A DNA stretch of 64,000 nucleotides, from the NCBI GenBank assembly GCA_016722445.1, contig JADKIZ010000003.1:1-64000 (forward strand), given 5' to 3'. Shown here piece after piece: positions 1-8,175 of the stretch (position 1 is the stretch's first letter; each line of letters opens with the position of its first letter). Both the position numbers and the translations under genes were made by a program. Below the pieces are notes generated by a model that did no database searches, was not told the origin of the DNA, and saw only the letters and a program-made list of their open reading frames with translations. Origin of the DNA: Flavobacteriales bacterium. Lineage in GTDB: Bacteria; Bacteroidota; Bacteroidia; Flavobacteriales_D; Sanyastnellaceae.

Positions 1-858
1 AATGACAGCTGGACATGCCATGGTATTGATTGCCCCTTCACCATTTGCAGCGACAATTTCATAAATCTCTTGAATAAACAATCCATCCAATCGTCCACAA
101 AAAATCTTCGAAGCTGCCCCCGTCTGAACGGTGAAATAACAACGTCCAAATCCATCCATCCTAAAATTACCCACTTGCGATCCAGAAGGCAGACCACTTA
201 TCGAGATAACCTCCGGTGCCGTTGAGTTCTGATATCTGTAGAGATGCCACTCTTCCATGTTGTCACTGTGTCTTGCACTGGTAAAATACAATTGATCGGA
301 TTCGGGAAATGGCGCTATTTCTGCCGCAACCGTATTCAACATACCTTCAGGATGTTCCAATTTTCCCTCGAAAGGTTTTTCTTTATAGTCCATCGCCCAA
401 ACCGCACTCTTCGCTTCTTGCTCAGCACGTTTGATCAATTCCTTACTCCCGGTGGACTTAAACTTTTTAATGTACTTCTTGAAATTTCGTTGCGCATCTT
501 CATACCGTCCATTGTGCTTTTGCATGGCCGCAAGCCAATACAATTGATCAGGCAATATTTTACCATTGTCCTTTTCATAATTATCAGCATACAACTCCTC
601 AGCAAGGGCATAGTTTTTAATTTGACGCGCCGCATCTGCATATTTCGCTCGCATGTCAAATGAAGATGTGTCGAGTAAATATCCCTGTTCATAATAACTA
701 AAAGCGAGATTCCAGTCATTCTCTGCAACTGCCGCGTCACCCCGTTTGGCATATTGAGCCGGAGATTGGCCGATACACAACAAATTCATCCATATAAAAC
801 AACTCAACAGAGTTATTCTGATCAAGAAAGGGCGATGATTTGGTATTTCGAAAATCAA
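1..858 (-). CDS. Partial TPR / PD40 envelope protein (OmpA-family type), 3' end outside window
   Basis: The frame is open to the window edge (about 286 codons seen). It begins with a hydrophobic export signal (ITLLSCFIWMNLLC, then GQS-PAQ). Tetratricopeptide-like helices follow (AKRGDAAVAENDW, MRAKYADAARQIKNYALA, RYEDAQRNFKKYIKK), then the start of a beta-propeller-like PD40 stretch (TVAAEIAPFPESDQLYFTS). TPR plus PD40 plus a C-terminal OmpA domain is the usual layout of Bacteroidota envelope proteins linked to gliding/T9SS, but the OmpA part is not in view. The start is uncertain: the first ATG (789) would leave too short a signal, so TTG at 858 is preferred. A perfect -7 element lies on this strand at 904-911. 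Confidence 0.7.
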   Translation of the reverse strand, partial: MIFEIPNHRPFLIRITLLSCFIWMNLLCIGQSPAQYAKRGDAAVAENDWNLAFSYYEQGYLLDTSSFDMRAKYADAARQIKNYALAEELYADNYEKDNGKILPDQLYWLAAMQKHNGRYEDAQRNFKKYIKKFKSTGSKELIKRAEQEAKSAVWAMDYKEKPFEGKLEHPEGMLNTVAAEIAPFPESDQLYFTSARHSDNMEEWHLYRYQNSTAPEVISISGLPSGSQVGNFRMDGFGRCYFTVQTGAASKIFCGRLDGLFIQEIYEIVAANGEGAINTMACPAVI

Positions 859-903
859 AATTCTGATAACCTTTTTTGTTCTATACTTGCTTCAATGATA
901 AAT

Positions 904-911
904 CAAATTTA
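904..911 (-). promoter_or_regulatory. Bacteroidota -7 promoter element for the TPR/PD40 gene
   Basis: On the minus strand this reads TAAATTTG, an exact TAnnTTTG match. A TTG about 20 bases further upstream could be the -33 element. It lies in the divergent gap between the envelope gene and the histidine kinase and predicts transcription starting near 898. Confidence 0.5.
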
Positions 912-964
912 CTGATCGTTCGGCTTTCAGTCAATCTCAAGTTTAACAAAGTCACCTCTTCCTC

Positions 965-2326
965 ATGAAAACCGTGAATATAAACCGTATTCTCATGTAC
1001 ACGATGATTGCGCTGATCGCAATTGCCACTTACATGACCATCAACAGCTACTACACGCAGTTGGCCATTTATGAAGAAAAAGAAATCTTCAAACTGGACT
1101 GTATCGCCCGCGCTGTTGCCTACAAAATTTCCGGAGAAGAATATACCGAACTCATTGATAAATATCCTTCGAAAACCCTAAAAGACGAAGCCTTTCGGGA
1201 TACTTCTTACCAAAAAATTTACCAGCAGCTGACCGGTGCGGTGAAAATGACCATGCTGCCATCTGAAATGTATACACTCACCAAAGATGATTCAAGCAAT
1301 AAATACATCACAACCATTGCCACAGACAGCTATCAGTGGCTTCAGGAATTGCCAACATCTGCAGGTCTTGATCCCGTATACAATTCGGGAGGTATGATCG
1401 GTAGATTCAAAACAGGCGATGGTACACAATACATCGGTGCGGTTGGACCGATCCAAAATTCAAACATGCAGACCGTTGGTGCTTTGCAAGTCAATGAAAC
1501 ATTTGATTCATTTCTCATGCGGGCTCGCGAACAGATATACAGAAACATCGTCATTTCTCTCATCTTTATTTCCATTGTCGCTATCCTGATGTTCATCAGC
1601 GTAAAAAGTATACTTACCAGACAAAACAAACTGGCCTTGGAAAAAATTGAACTCGAAAACATGAGGCGCGAACTGCTTGCCAATGTTTCTCACGATATCC
1701 GCACACCGCTCTTCAGTATCCATGGTTATGTTGAAACCATGCTCATGAAAAAAGATAGTTTGGATAAAGATCAAATGACCAAGTACCTTGAAACTACTTT
1801 ACAAGGAACACAACGACTCAAAACCATGGTCGATGAGTTGTTTGAGCTTTCCAAACTTGAAAGCAAAGAAAGAAAACTCAATCTTGAAATCTTCGACCTG
1901 GCAGAAGTAGTGCAGGATACAACCTCCGGATTCCAGGTAGAAGCCAATCAGAAAGGCATCCAATTAAAAACTGAAATGAATGATCGAGGTATCAAAGTGA
2001 ATGGGGATATTGCTTTAATCGATCGCGTAGTCAATAATTTACTCAGTAATGCCATCAAACATTGTAAAAATGGTGATCAGATACTGGTGCATGTGAGCAA
2101 ATCGGGCCAACATGCTTTGGTCAGCGTAAAAGATTCTGGCAGTGGAATTTCTCCAGAGGACTTGCCACACATTTTTAATCGCTTTCACAAAGGCAAAGCC
2201 GAACCCGGTACCGGATTGGGCCTTGCGATTGTGAAAAGCATCATGGATTTGCACGGCACATCATGCACTGTTGAAAGTAAAACCGGAGAAGGCTCAAGTT
2301 TCTCTTTCAGACTTCCGCTGGCATAA
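965..2326 (+). CDS. Sensor histidine kinase (orphan)
   Basis: A 453-residue membrane kinase. Transmembrane segments lie at about residues 9-30 and 194-214 and enclose an extracytoplasmic sensor region of about 160 residues. The H-box NVSHDIRTPL carries the phospho-acceptor His243. The C-terminal HATPase domain has the N box (LLSNAIKHC), G1 (DSGSGI) and G2 (GTGLGLAI). No response regulator lies next to it, so its partner and stimulus are unknown. It is convergent with hom, and the two coding regions overlap by 20 bp at their 3' ends. Kinase assignment is firm; the signal cannot be read from the sequence. Confidence 0.93.
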   Translation: MKTVNINRILMYTMIALIAIATYMTINSYYTQLAIYEEKEIFKLDCIARAVAYKISGEEYTELIDKYPSKTLKDEAFRDTSYQKIYQQLTGAVKMTMLPSEMYTLTKDDSSNKYITTIATDSYQWLQELPTSAGLDPVYNSGGMIGRFKTGDGTQYIGAVGPIQNSNMQTVGALQVNETFDSFLMRAREQIYRNIVISLIFISIVAILMFISVKSILTRQNKLALEKIELENMRRELLANVSHDIRTPLFSIHGYVETMLMKKDSLDKDQMTKYLETTLQGTQRLKTMVDELFELSKLESKERKLNLEIFDLAEVVQDTTSGFQVEANQKGIQLKTEMNDRGIKVNGDIALIDRVVNNLLSNAIKHCKNGDQILVHVSKSGQHALVSVKDSGSGISPEDLPHIFNRFHKGKAEPGTGLGLAIVKSIMDLHGTSCTVESKTGEGSSFSFRLPLA

Positions 2327-3536
2327 GGGTTTCGGACAAATTCAACGATGCTGCTAATTCATCGAGGATTTCATCCGGAACAGCAATGACAGGGCCATTC
2401 AGGTATGGAATTTTACTCAAAGGAATACTGCCGATGAGGATGTACTCTCCTTCCCTTTCAACCAGTGCCTTGACCTCATCAAAATATGTCTTTACCTTAT
2501 GAACGTTTCCGGTGAAACGGAAATAGACATTCACGCTAAATACAAGATCAAGATTGAGCTTTTGACCACTCTCACGCTTTTTGTATTCGTACTTGTAATC
2601 GTATGAAATCGCGGAGATATCACTCAAAACAGCGGAAGCTGTTGGGTAAGCGCCTGCTCCTTTTCCACTGAAATAATGTTTGTCCGCAAATGAGGATTCT
2701 ATTTCAACGCCATTGAAAACGCCATTGACACGGTAAGCCGGATCATTCGACGAAGTAAATGCCGGAAGAACGTATGTGATTAATCGGTTATCCTTCCTGC
2801 TCGCAAACGTCTTTAGTCTAATCTTAAGATCATGTACCGATGCGATTTCAAAATCGCTTGTGGCAAGTTCATCGATTCCCTTTGATACGATGGCATCGGG
2901 ATGAATCCACCTTCCCCAAGCGTGTGCTACCAATATCGACAATTTGTTTACAGCATCTCGTCCTGACACATCCAACCATGGATCACTTTCCGCATAACCC
3001 GCAGCCTGCGCTTCTCTCAAAGCTTCTTGATAATCCGTTCCTGTCTCACTCATTTTGGTAAGGATGTAATTCGTAGAGCCATTGACAATGCCCGATATTG
3101 AATGTATCAATTCATTGTCATAATACTCCTCAAGATTTCTGATCACTGGAATTCCGGCACACACGGCGGCTTCATACAAAAACGGGACTTGATATTTCTG
3201 TTGAAGGGCAATCAATTCATCGAGATGTTCTGCAATCATTTTCTTGTTTGCACTCACCACGGCCTTGCCATTTTCCATGGCTGTTTTGACAATATGATAT
3301 GCCGCTTCGGCATCATCTATCAATTCGACGATGACATTGATGACATCATTGTACAACAACTCGTGTTGGTGAAAAGTAAAATGACTTGCGGCTATCGTGC
3401 GCTCTTTGATTCGGTCCTTAACGCAGATCTTTACAATTTGCGCATGCAGTGCCGGTGTCTTCTCCAGCACTTCATACAAGCCTTGACCCACAACACCGAA
3501 ACCAAATAATCCTATGCGAAGTTTCTTTCTAGTCAT
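2307..3536 (-). CDS. hom: Homoserine dehydrogenase
   Basis: Reduces aspartate semialdehyde to homoserine, the branch point to methionine and threonine. The 409-residue protein has an N-terminal dinucleotide fold (GLFGFGVVGQGL, residues 9-20), the substrate-domain signature GIVNGSTNYILTKM, the region with the catalytic Asp and Lys (DVSGRDAVNKLSILV) and GKGAGAYPTASAVLSDI. It lacks a fused aspartokinase and has no clear C-terminal ACT domain. It begins 5 bp after metB on the same strand, so both should be transcribed from the SAM-I-controlled promoter. Homoserine made here is, after activation, the substrate of MetB. Confidence 0.95.
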   Translation of the reverse strand: MTRKKLRIGLFGFGVVGQGLYEVLEKTPALHAQIVKICVKDRIKERTIAASHFTFHQHELLYNDVINVIVELIDDAEAAYHIVKTAMENGKAVVSANKKMIAEHLDELIALQQKYQVPFLYEAAVCAGIPVIRNLEEYYDNELIHSISGIVNGSTNYILTKMSETGTDYQEALREAQAAGYAESDPWLDVSGRDAVNKLSILVAHAWGRWIHPDAIVSKGIDELATSDFEIASVHDLKIRLKTFASRKDNRLITYVLPAFTSSNDPAYRVNGVFNGVEIESSFADKHYFSGKGAGAYPTASAVLSDISAISYDYKYEYKKRESGQKLNLDLVFSVNVYFRFTGNVHKVKTYFDEVKALVEREGEYILIGSIPLSKIPYLNGPVIAVPDEILDELAASLNLSETLMPAEV

Positions 3537-3541
3537 CGTTT

Positions 3542-4717
3542 TTAGTTTTGGTGAATGAATGTTGTTTTGTTCTCTTTCAAAGTAATGAATGCTTGTTCCA
3601 AATCATGGATTAGATCATCAGCATCTTCTAAGCCGACCGATAGCCGAATCAAACTATCCGCGACACCCGCATGCCTGCGGCGCTCTGCTGGTATCGACTT
3701 ATGGGTCATCGCAGCTGGATGACAAATCAAACTCTTCACTCCACCGAGACTTTCAGCAAGTTTGAACAATTGTGTGGAGGTAACAAACTTTGTCGCTGCC
3801 ACTTCTGTATCCTCACTCAACGTGAAAGAAATGATACCACCAAAAGCACTTTGTTGTCTTTTGGCAATTTCATGATTGGCATGTGTTTCTAATCCTGGAT
3901 AATAGACTTTATCCGCAAAACCTGAATCGTATAACCATCTTGCTACCTTCAATGCATTTGCACTGTGCTTTTCAACGCGCAGGTGAAGCGTTTCAATACC
4001 ACGCAACACAAGAAATGAATCGAATGGCGATAGAATAGCTCCGGATGCATTCTGAATGAATTTAATTTTTTCACCCAAAGCATCATGTGCACTTACTACA
4101 GCACCTGCGATAAGATCACTATGGCCGCCTAGGTATTTTGTGGCACTGTGTACCACGAGATCCGCGCCGCACGTGATTGGCTTTTGGAGAACAGGTGATG
4201 CAAAGGTGTTGTCCACACATAACAATGCGCCATTGGCATGAGCGATTTTTGCAATCGTTTCGATATCCGAAATTTTCAATGTGGGATTTGTCGGACTTTC
4301 CAGCCATACCAGTTTCGTCTTCGGTCCGATGGCGTTGAAAACATTTTCCGCTTCAGTGGTGTCCGCATACTTCACTGAGATGCCAAACTTGTCATAGACA
4401 TGTGTAAACAAGCGAAACGCTCCCCCGTAGATATCATCTACTGCAAGAATTTCATCTCCTGATTGAAGAAGTTTTACTACCGCATCGATCGCCGCTAATC
4501 CGCTTGCAAAAGCGGATGCGCGCTTTCCTCCTTCCAACTTCGCAAGTGTTTCCTCGAGAATTTGTCTGGTGGGATTGTTGGACCTCGCATAGTCGAATCC
4601 TTTGTGTTCGCCAGGAGAATCCTGTACAAAGGTGGATGTTTGATAAATCGGAACGCTGATACTCCCGGTAAGTGGATCTACAGGAATGGCGTGAATGGCT
4701 TTTGTCGTGTCTTTCAT
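3542..4717 (-). CDS. metB: Cystathionine gamma-synthase-type trans-sulfuration enzyme
   Basis: A PLP enzyme of the Cys/Met metabolism family, 391 residues (typical length). The PLP lysine is Lys194 in HSATKYLGGHSD; SxTNPTL and the cofactor-phosphate region (ASGLAAIDAV) are present. It probably joins an activated homoserine with cysteine, or directly with sulfide, in methionine synthesis; sequence alone does not separate MetB from MetZ or cystathionine gamma-lyase. The first gene after the SAM-I riboswitch, with hom directly downstream, supports a biosynthetic rather than degradative role. The upstream leader is A-rich without a Shine-Dalgarno sequence, as usual in this phylum. Confidence 0.9.
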   Translation of the reverse strand: MKDTTKAIHAIPVDPLTGSISVPIYQTSTFVQDSPGEHKGFDYARSNNPTRQILEETLAKLEGGKRASAFASGLAAIDAVVKLLQSGDEILAVDDIYGGAFRLFTHVYDKFGISVKYADTTEAENVFNAIGPKTKLVWLESPTNPTLKISDIETIAKIAHANGALLCVDNTFASPVLQKPITCGADLVVHSATKYLGGHSDLIAGAVVSAHDALGEKIKFIQNASGAILSPFDSFLVLRGIETLHLRVEKHSANALKVARWLYDSGFADKVYYPGLETHANHEIAKRQQSAFGGIISFTLSEDTEVAATKFVTSTQLFKLAESLGGVKSLICHPAAMTHKSIPAERRRHAGVADSLIRLSVGLEDADDLIHDLEQAFITLKENKTTFIHQN

Positions 4718-4814
4718 TTTCTTGTTGTTTTTAAATTTTTGATGTTCGTCAAAAACAAAAACTTACACAAGAATCCTCCCGGGAGATCTTTCCTGTTTTC
4801 ACTGCGCATTGAAA

Positions 4815-4850
4815 ACAAAAAAGCTCTCCCGACAAGTCAGGAGAGCTTCG
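4815..4850 (-). terminator. Intrinsic terminator of the SAM-I riboswitch (attenuator)
   Basis: On the minus strand AAGCTCTCC and GGAGAGCTT form a 9-bp stem, extended by a partly paired inner region, followed by TTTTTTGTTTT. It lies between the aptamer and metB, about 100 bases before the start codon. This is the expected place for an OFF switch that stops transcription when SAM is bound. Confidence 0.88.
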
Positions 4851-4879
4851 ATATCAAAAAAAGAAATTTCAAAACTCAT

Positions 4880-4989
4880 ATGACCTATCTGTCCACGCTT
4901 TCGCGTGGCTGGATTTAGCACCTCGCCTGCCTTTCGGCGGCCGGTTGCTAAGGCTTCACAGGGCCAGTCCCTCTGCCTTTCTTGATAAG
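4880..4989 (-). ncRNA. SAM-I (S-box) riboswitch controlling metB-hom
   Basis: The minus strand carries the diagnostic S-box blocks in order: CTTATCAAG, GAGGGACTGGCCC, TGTGAAGCC, GCAACC, GGTGCTAA-TCC and AGATAGGT. P1 can be closed by ACTTATC at the 5' end and GATAGGT at the 3' end (7 pairs, one G-U wobble). A strong terminator follows within about 30 bases. SAM binding should stabilise P1 and let the terminator form, shutting off the methionine branch. Confidence 0.95.
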
Positions 4990-5011
4990 TATTTTGTAAA
5001 AGAACGCGGCG

Positions 5012-5019
5012 CAAATATA
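5012..5019 (-). promoter_or_regulatory. Promoter of the SAM-I/metB/hom transcript
   Basis: On the minus strand the -7 element reads TATATTTG, a perfect TAnnTTTG. A TTTGG at 5040-5044 lies about 20 bases upstream as the -33 element. Transcription would begin near 5005, about 15 bases before the aptamer. Confidence 0.65.
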
Positions 5020-5129
5020 AAACCGCCGGAATGGTTTTCTCCAAATCTTTTTTGTCAGAGAAAAGTCATACTGCGTTTTTCAATTCAATAAATGCTCAAA
5101 AACGCCCGCCAATCAGACCATTCAGAACA

Positions 5130-6147
5130 TCACATCACAATATCATTCACCGGTTTGTAACGCTCAGGAAGAGTTGTTTCTCCCAAAATTTCCTTGAGAT
5201 CGATCTCGATGTTGCGACACAATGATGAAATAGGAACATCATTGATCAAGGATTCAAATGGATTTTCACTACTGGTCACCAATGAGTTCCATGGTCATCA
5301 AAAACCATGAAGTGAGGACAGACAACGGTATTACCATCCACACATAGTTTTCGCCAATTTCACCAAAAGATCTGAGCAGAGAAAACGAAAGCACCAAAAC
5401 AAAGATCCACACGAATACTCCACTGAAATAAGCGTACTGTCTTGGAAATGGGAAATTTTTGATCCGTTCACAACCGCCTTGATGATTCAATAAATTCTGA
5501 ATCAATTTTTGTAAATCAATATGACGGAAGTCTTCTATCACATTCATCGTGCGCAATCTTTCGAGTTCGCGACTTTGTTCCGATATCAGAAATAAAGCAA
5601 CATTTTGCGCCTTCATGGCTCTTTCCATTTCTTCATGATCTAAAAATGGAGCGATGGATTCTTTCATTTCTGTGGGTCCAAAATGTTGGAGAATGACCTT
5701 TCTGTAATTGTCATTGTATGCCCGATTATGTTCCCACACCTGCGATTTGCGCAATTGAACGCGCAGTGCATTGATATAAGCGAGGTGACGGTATATCAAC
5801 CTTCGCTTCCAATAATTCATTTCTTCCTTCGACAATGCTTCCGGCCTAAACTGATTACCCATGTAATCACGTATACTCAGCGCCCAAGACCTACTCTCGT
5901 TCACAATTCCACCCCACAATCGACGCGCTTCCCAAAGCCTGTCATAACTTGAGTTGTTTTTAAAACCAAGATAGAACGCTGTAGCTGTACCGATTAATGA
6001 TACTGGCAAAAAAGGAATGGCAATCCAATCACAATTCAAATGTTGATACAACAACACCGCACTGGTTGAAATCAAAGTGAAAATGATGAGGTTCATCCAT
6101 GCGAAAGACCAAATGATCCTCAGTCGTACTCTTCTTTTTACATACAT
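5130..6147 (-). CDS. Bestrophin-family anion channel, broken by one frameshift
   Basis: The intact frame runs 6147 to 5269 (292 residues): membrane helices (ISTSAVLLYQHL, LPVSLIGTATAFYLGF) and the family signature NNSSYDRLWEARRLWGG. It stops just after MELIGD. One base shifted, the conserved family C-terminus continues without interruption (SENPFESLINDVPISSLCR, then IEIDLKEILGE) to a stop at 5130-5132. Removing one base of the GG pair at 5274-5275 restores about 338 residues, a normal length. Bestrophins are membrane channels, mainly for chloride in characterised members; bacterial roles are little known. Either a real loss of the C-terminal tail or a consensus indel, with the latter more likely given similar breaks elsewhere. 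Confidence 0.88.
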
Positions 6148-6223
6148 GCTACAAGATTAATGGAAAAACAACATGAGTCAAATGTCAAGACTGGAACAAA
6201 ATTCAACCGTCTATTTTGCGTGT

Positions 6224-6934
6224 ATGAAAAAACAAAAACAGGGTCATTTGGATCATGACATCCTGAATTTTCTGTTTCATCTTTCTGTTCCAGGTAAACT
6301 TCCCAAAGGAATTGGCGTTCTCAATCCATTTCAACATGAGGGCATTCGGCAAACCGTCACGTCGTTCTATCAAAAATTTTATCACGATAACCATCAGCGA
6401 TTTCTAATTCTTGGAATCAATCCGGGCCGTCTAGGTGCCGGTGCTACGGGAATTCCTTTTACGGACACCAAGCGACTTGAAGCGATTTGTGGCATACAAA
6501 ATCCTGGATTTTCCACACATGAACCCTCAAGTGTTTTTGTCTATAACATGATTGAAGCCTTTGGCGGTCCGGAAAAGTTCTATCGAGATTTTTATGTGAG
6601 TTCGGTATGTCCATTGGGTTTTGTAAAAGAAGAAAACAATAAAATAGTCAATTACAACTACTATGATAGCGCCCTGTTGACCAAAGCCATCAAGCCTTTT
6701 GCAGTAGCGTGCATTCAAGAACAATTGAAATTTAATCTCAATAGAGATGTTGTCTTCGTCTTTGGCACTGGTAAAAATGCAAATTTCGTAAGGGCACTCA
6801 ATGAAGAATATCGGTTCTTCAAAGAGGTCGTTCCGCTGGAACATCCGAGGTATATCATGCAATACAAATCCAAATCCATGCAATTTTATATCGACAGATA
6901 CCTTGCTGCTTTTGCTTCATTCGCTGGTCAATAG
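6224..6934 (+). CDS. SMUG2-type uracil-DNA glycosylase family protein (DUF4918)
   Basis: A 236-residue member of the uracil-DNA glycosylase fold. The active-site segment GINPGRLGAGATGIPFTD (motif I) and the C-terminal HPRYIMQY block are both visible. Family members excise damaged bases in base-excision repair; substrate specificity is not readable here. An in-frame ATG exists at 6173, but the 6224 start fits the family N-terminus (HDILNFLFHLSVPGKLPKG) better and sits just after a near-consensus -7 element (TATTTTGC, 6212-6219). It is followed after 15 bp by ribBA, which has its own promoter element. Confidence 0.85.
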   Translation: MKKQKQGHLDHDILNFLFHLSVPGKLPKGIGVLNPFQHEGIRQTVTSFYQKFYHDNHQRFLILGINPGRLGAGATGIPFTDTKRLEAICGIQNPGFSTHEPSSVFVYNMIEAFGGPEKFYRDFYVSSVCPLGFVKEENNKIVNYNYYDSALLTKAIKPFAVACIQEQLKFNLNRDVVFVFGTGKNANFVRALNEEYRFFKEVVPLEHPRYIMQYKSKSMQFYIDRYLAAFASFAGQ

Positions 6935-6937
6935 CAT

Positions 6938-6945
6938 TATTTTTG
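6938..6945 (+). promoter_or_regulatory. -7 promoter element immediately before ribBA
   Basis: TATTTTTG is an exact TAnnTTTG match ending four bases before the ATG at 6950. If used, the transcript would start at or next to the start codon, giving an almost leaderless mRNA. Confidence 0.5.
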
Positions 6946-6949
6946 CCGC

Positions 6950-8065
6950 ATGATCATGGAAAATGTGAAAGAAAAAATCGATACCATCGAATCGGCCCTT
7001 TTGGATATCCGCGCCGGAAAAATGGTTATTGTTGTCGACGACGAAGACAGGGAAAATGAAGGCGACTTTGTCATTGCCGCCAATAGCGTTACTCCTGAAG
7101 CCATCAATTTCATGTCGAAAAACGGCCGGGGATTGATTTGCGTCGCACTTACAGAGGAACGCTGCTCCCACCTCGATTTGAACATGATGGTGACGAATAA
7201 CACTGATCCCCATAAAACAGCTTTTACAGTTTCCGTCGATCTTCTAGGACACGGCTGTACAACGGGAATCAGCGCCCATGATCGTGCAAAAACAGTTCAG
7301 GCACTCATCGACCCACAGACAAAACCCAGTGATTTCGCAAGACCTGGTCATATTTTCCCCCTTATCGCTAAAAATGGCGGCGTGCTTCGCAGGACTGGAC
7401 ATACTGAAGCCGCTACAGATTTAGCAAGATTGGCTGGTTTCGAACCCGCTGGTGCAATCGTCGAAATCATGAACGACGATGGTACTATGGCACGATTGCC
7501 ACAACTCATGGAAATCGCGTCAAGATTCGAGATGAAAATAATTTCGATCAAAGATCTCATCGCATACAGACTTTCAAAAGAAACACTCATCAAAAAAATA
7601 AACGAGGTACAGGTTTCTACAATCTATGGCGAATTCAGATTTGTAGGATTCAGACAAACCATCGAAAACAAGGAATATATAGCACTCGTGAAAGGCACTT
7701 GGGAAAAAGACGAAGCCATTCCGGTTAGAGTGCATTCATGCAATATCATCGGCGACATTTTCAAAACGGTTAAAGGAAATACAGGATCCCAACTCGAAAG
7801 TGCCATGCAACGCATACAAAATGAAGGAAAAGGTGTTCTCGTTTACATCAATCACCTGCAAGGTGACGCGAGCATTCTTGACGAATTACAGGAGATTACA
7901 GCGCCAACCAAAACGTTGCCTTCTATGGATGAGCGGGATTACGGAATTGGAGCTCAGATCCTGCATGCACTTGGTGTGCATAAAATGAAACTCATCACAT
8001 CAAACCCTTCTCGCAGATCTGGTCTTGAAGGCTACGGCTTGGAAATCACTGAGTATATTTCTTAA
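6950..8065 (+). CDS. ribBA: 3,4-dihydroxy-2-butanone 4-phosphate synthase fused to a degenerate GTP cyclohydrolase II domain
   Basis: Riboflavin synthesis, 371 residues. The N-terminal RibB half is intact: DDEDRENEGDF, GHIFPLIAKNGGVLRRTGHTE and the conserved THGR-like loop (KNGRGLICV). The C-terminal RibA half keeps the fold outline (VRVHS..GD) but lacks the zinc site: the usual ECLTGD and CDCG cysteines are replaced (SCNIIGD and GNTG), and the QEGRGIGL active-site loop is gone. The second half is therefore unlikely to hydrolyse GTP, and a separate RibA would be needed elsewhere. A similar decay is known in other Bacteroidota RibBA proteins. Start may be 6950 or 6956. Confidence 0.93.
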   Translation: MIMENVKEKIDTIESALLDIRAGKMVIVVDDEDRENEGDFVIAANSVTPEAINFMSKNGRGLICVALTEERCSHLDLNMMVTNNTDPHKTAFTVSVDLLGHGCTTGISAHDRAKTVQALIDPQTKPSDFARPGHIFPLIAKNGGVLRRTGHTEAATDLARLAGFEPAGAIVEIMNDDGTMARLPQLMEIASRFEMKIISIKDLIAYRLSKETLIKKINEVQVSTIYGEFRFVGFRQTIENKEYIALVKGTWEKDEAIPVRVHSCNIIGDIFKTVKGNTGSQLESAMQRIQNEGKGVLVYINHLQGDASILDELQEITAPTKTLPSMDERDYGIGAQILHALGVHKMKLITSNPSRRSGLEGYGLEITEYIS

Positions 8066-8090
8066 GCATGTAGTGTTGTCTAAATACAAA

Positions 8091-8161
8091 AGCCTTCCCG
8101 CGCTCAAACCAAATTTCCTGCTTCACATTTCCTGTTTTCTGGTTTGATACACGAGAAGGCC
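8091..8161. repeat. Imperfect palindrome between convergent ribBA and the HYR-repeat gene
   Basis: The left arm GCCTTC-CG-TCAAACCA is mirrored by TGGTTTGA-CG-GAAGGC with small bulges, giving arms of about 22 bp around a pyrimidine-rich loop of about 25 bp. It sits where two converging transcripts end, so it may act as a bidirectional terminator or a processing hairpin. No long T-tract follows on either strand, so classical intrinsic termination is uncertain. Confidence 0.5.
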
Positions 8162-8175
8162 TCTGAATGATTTCC

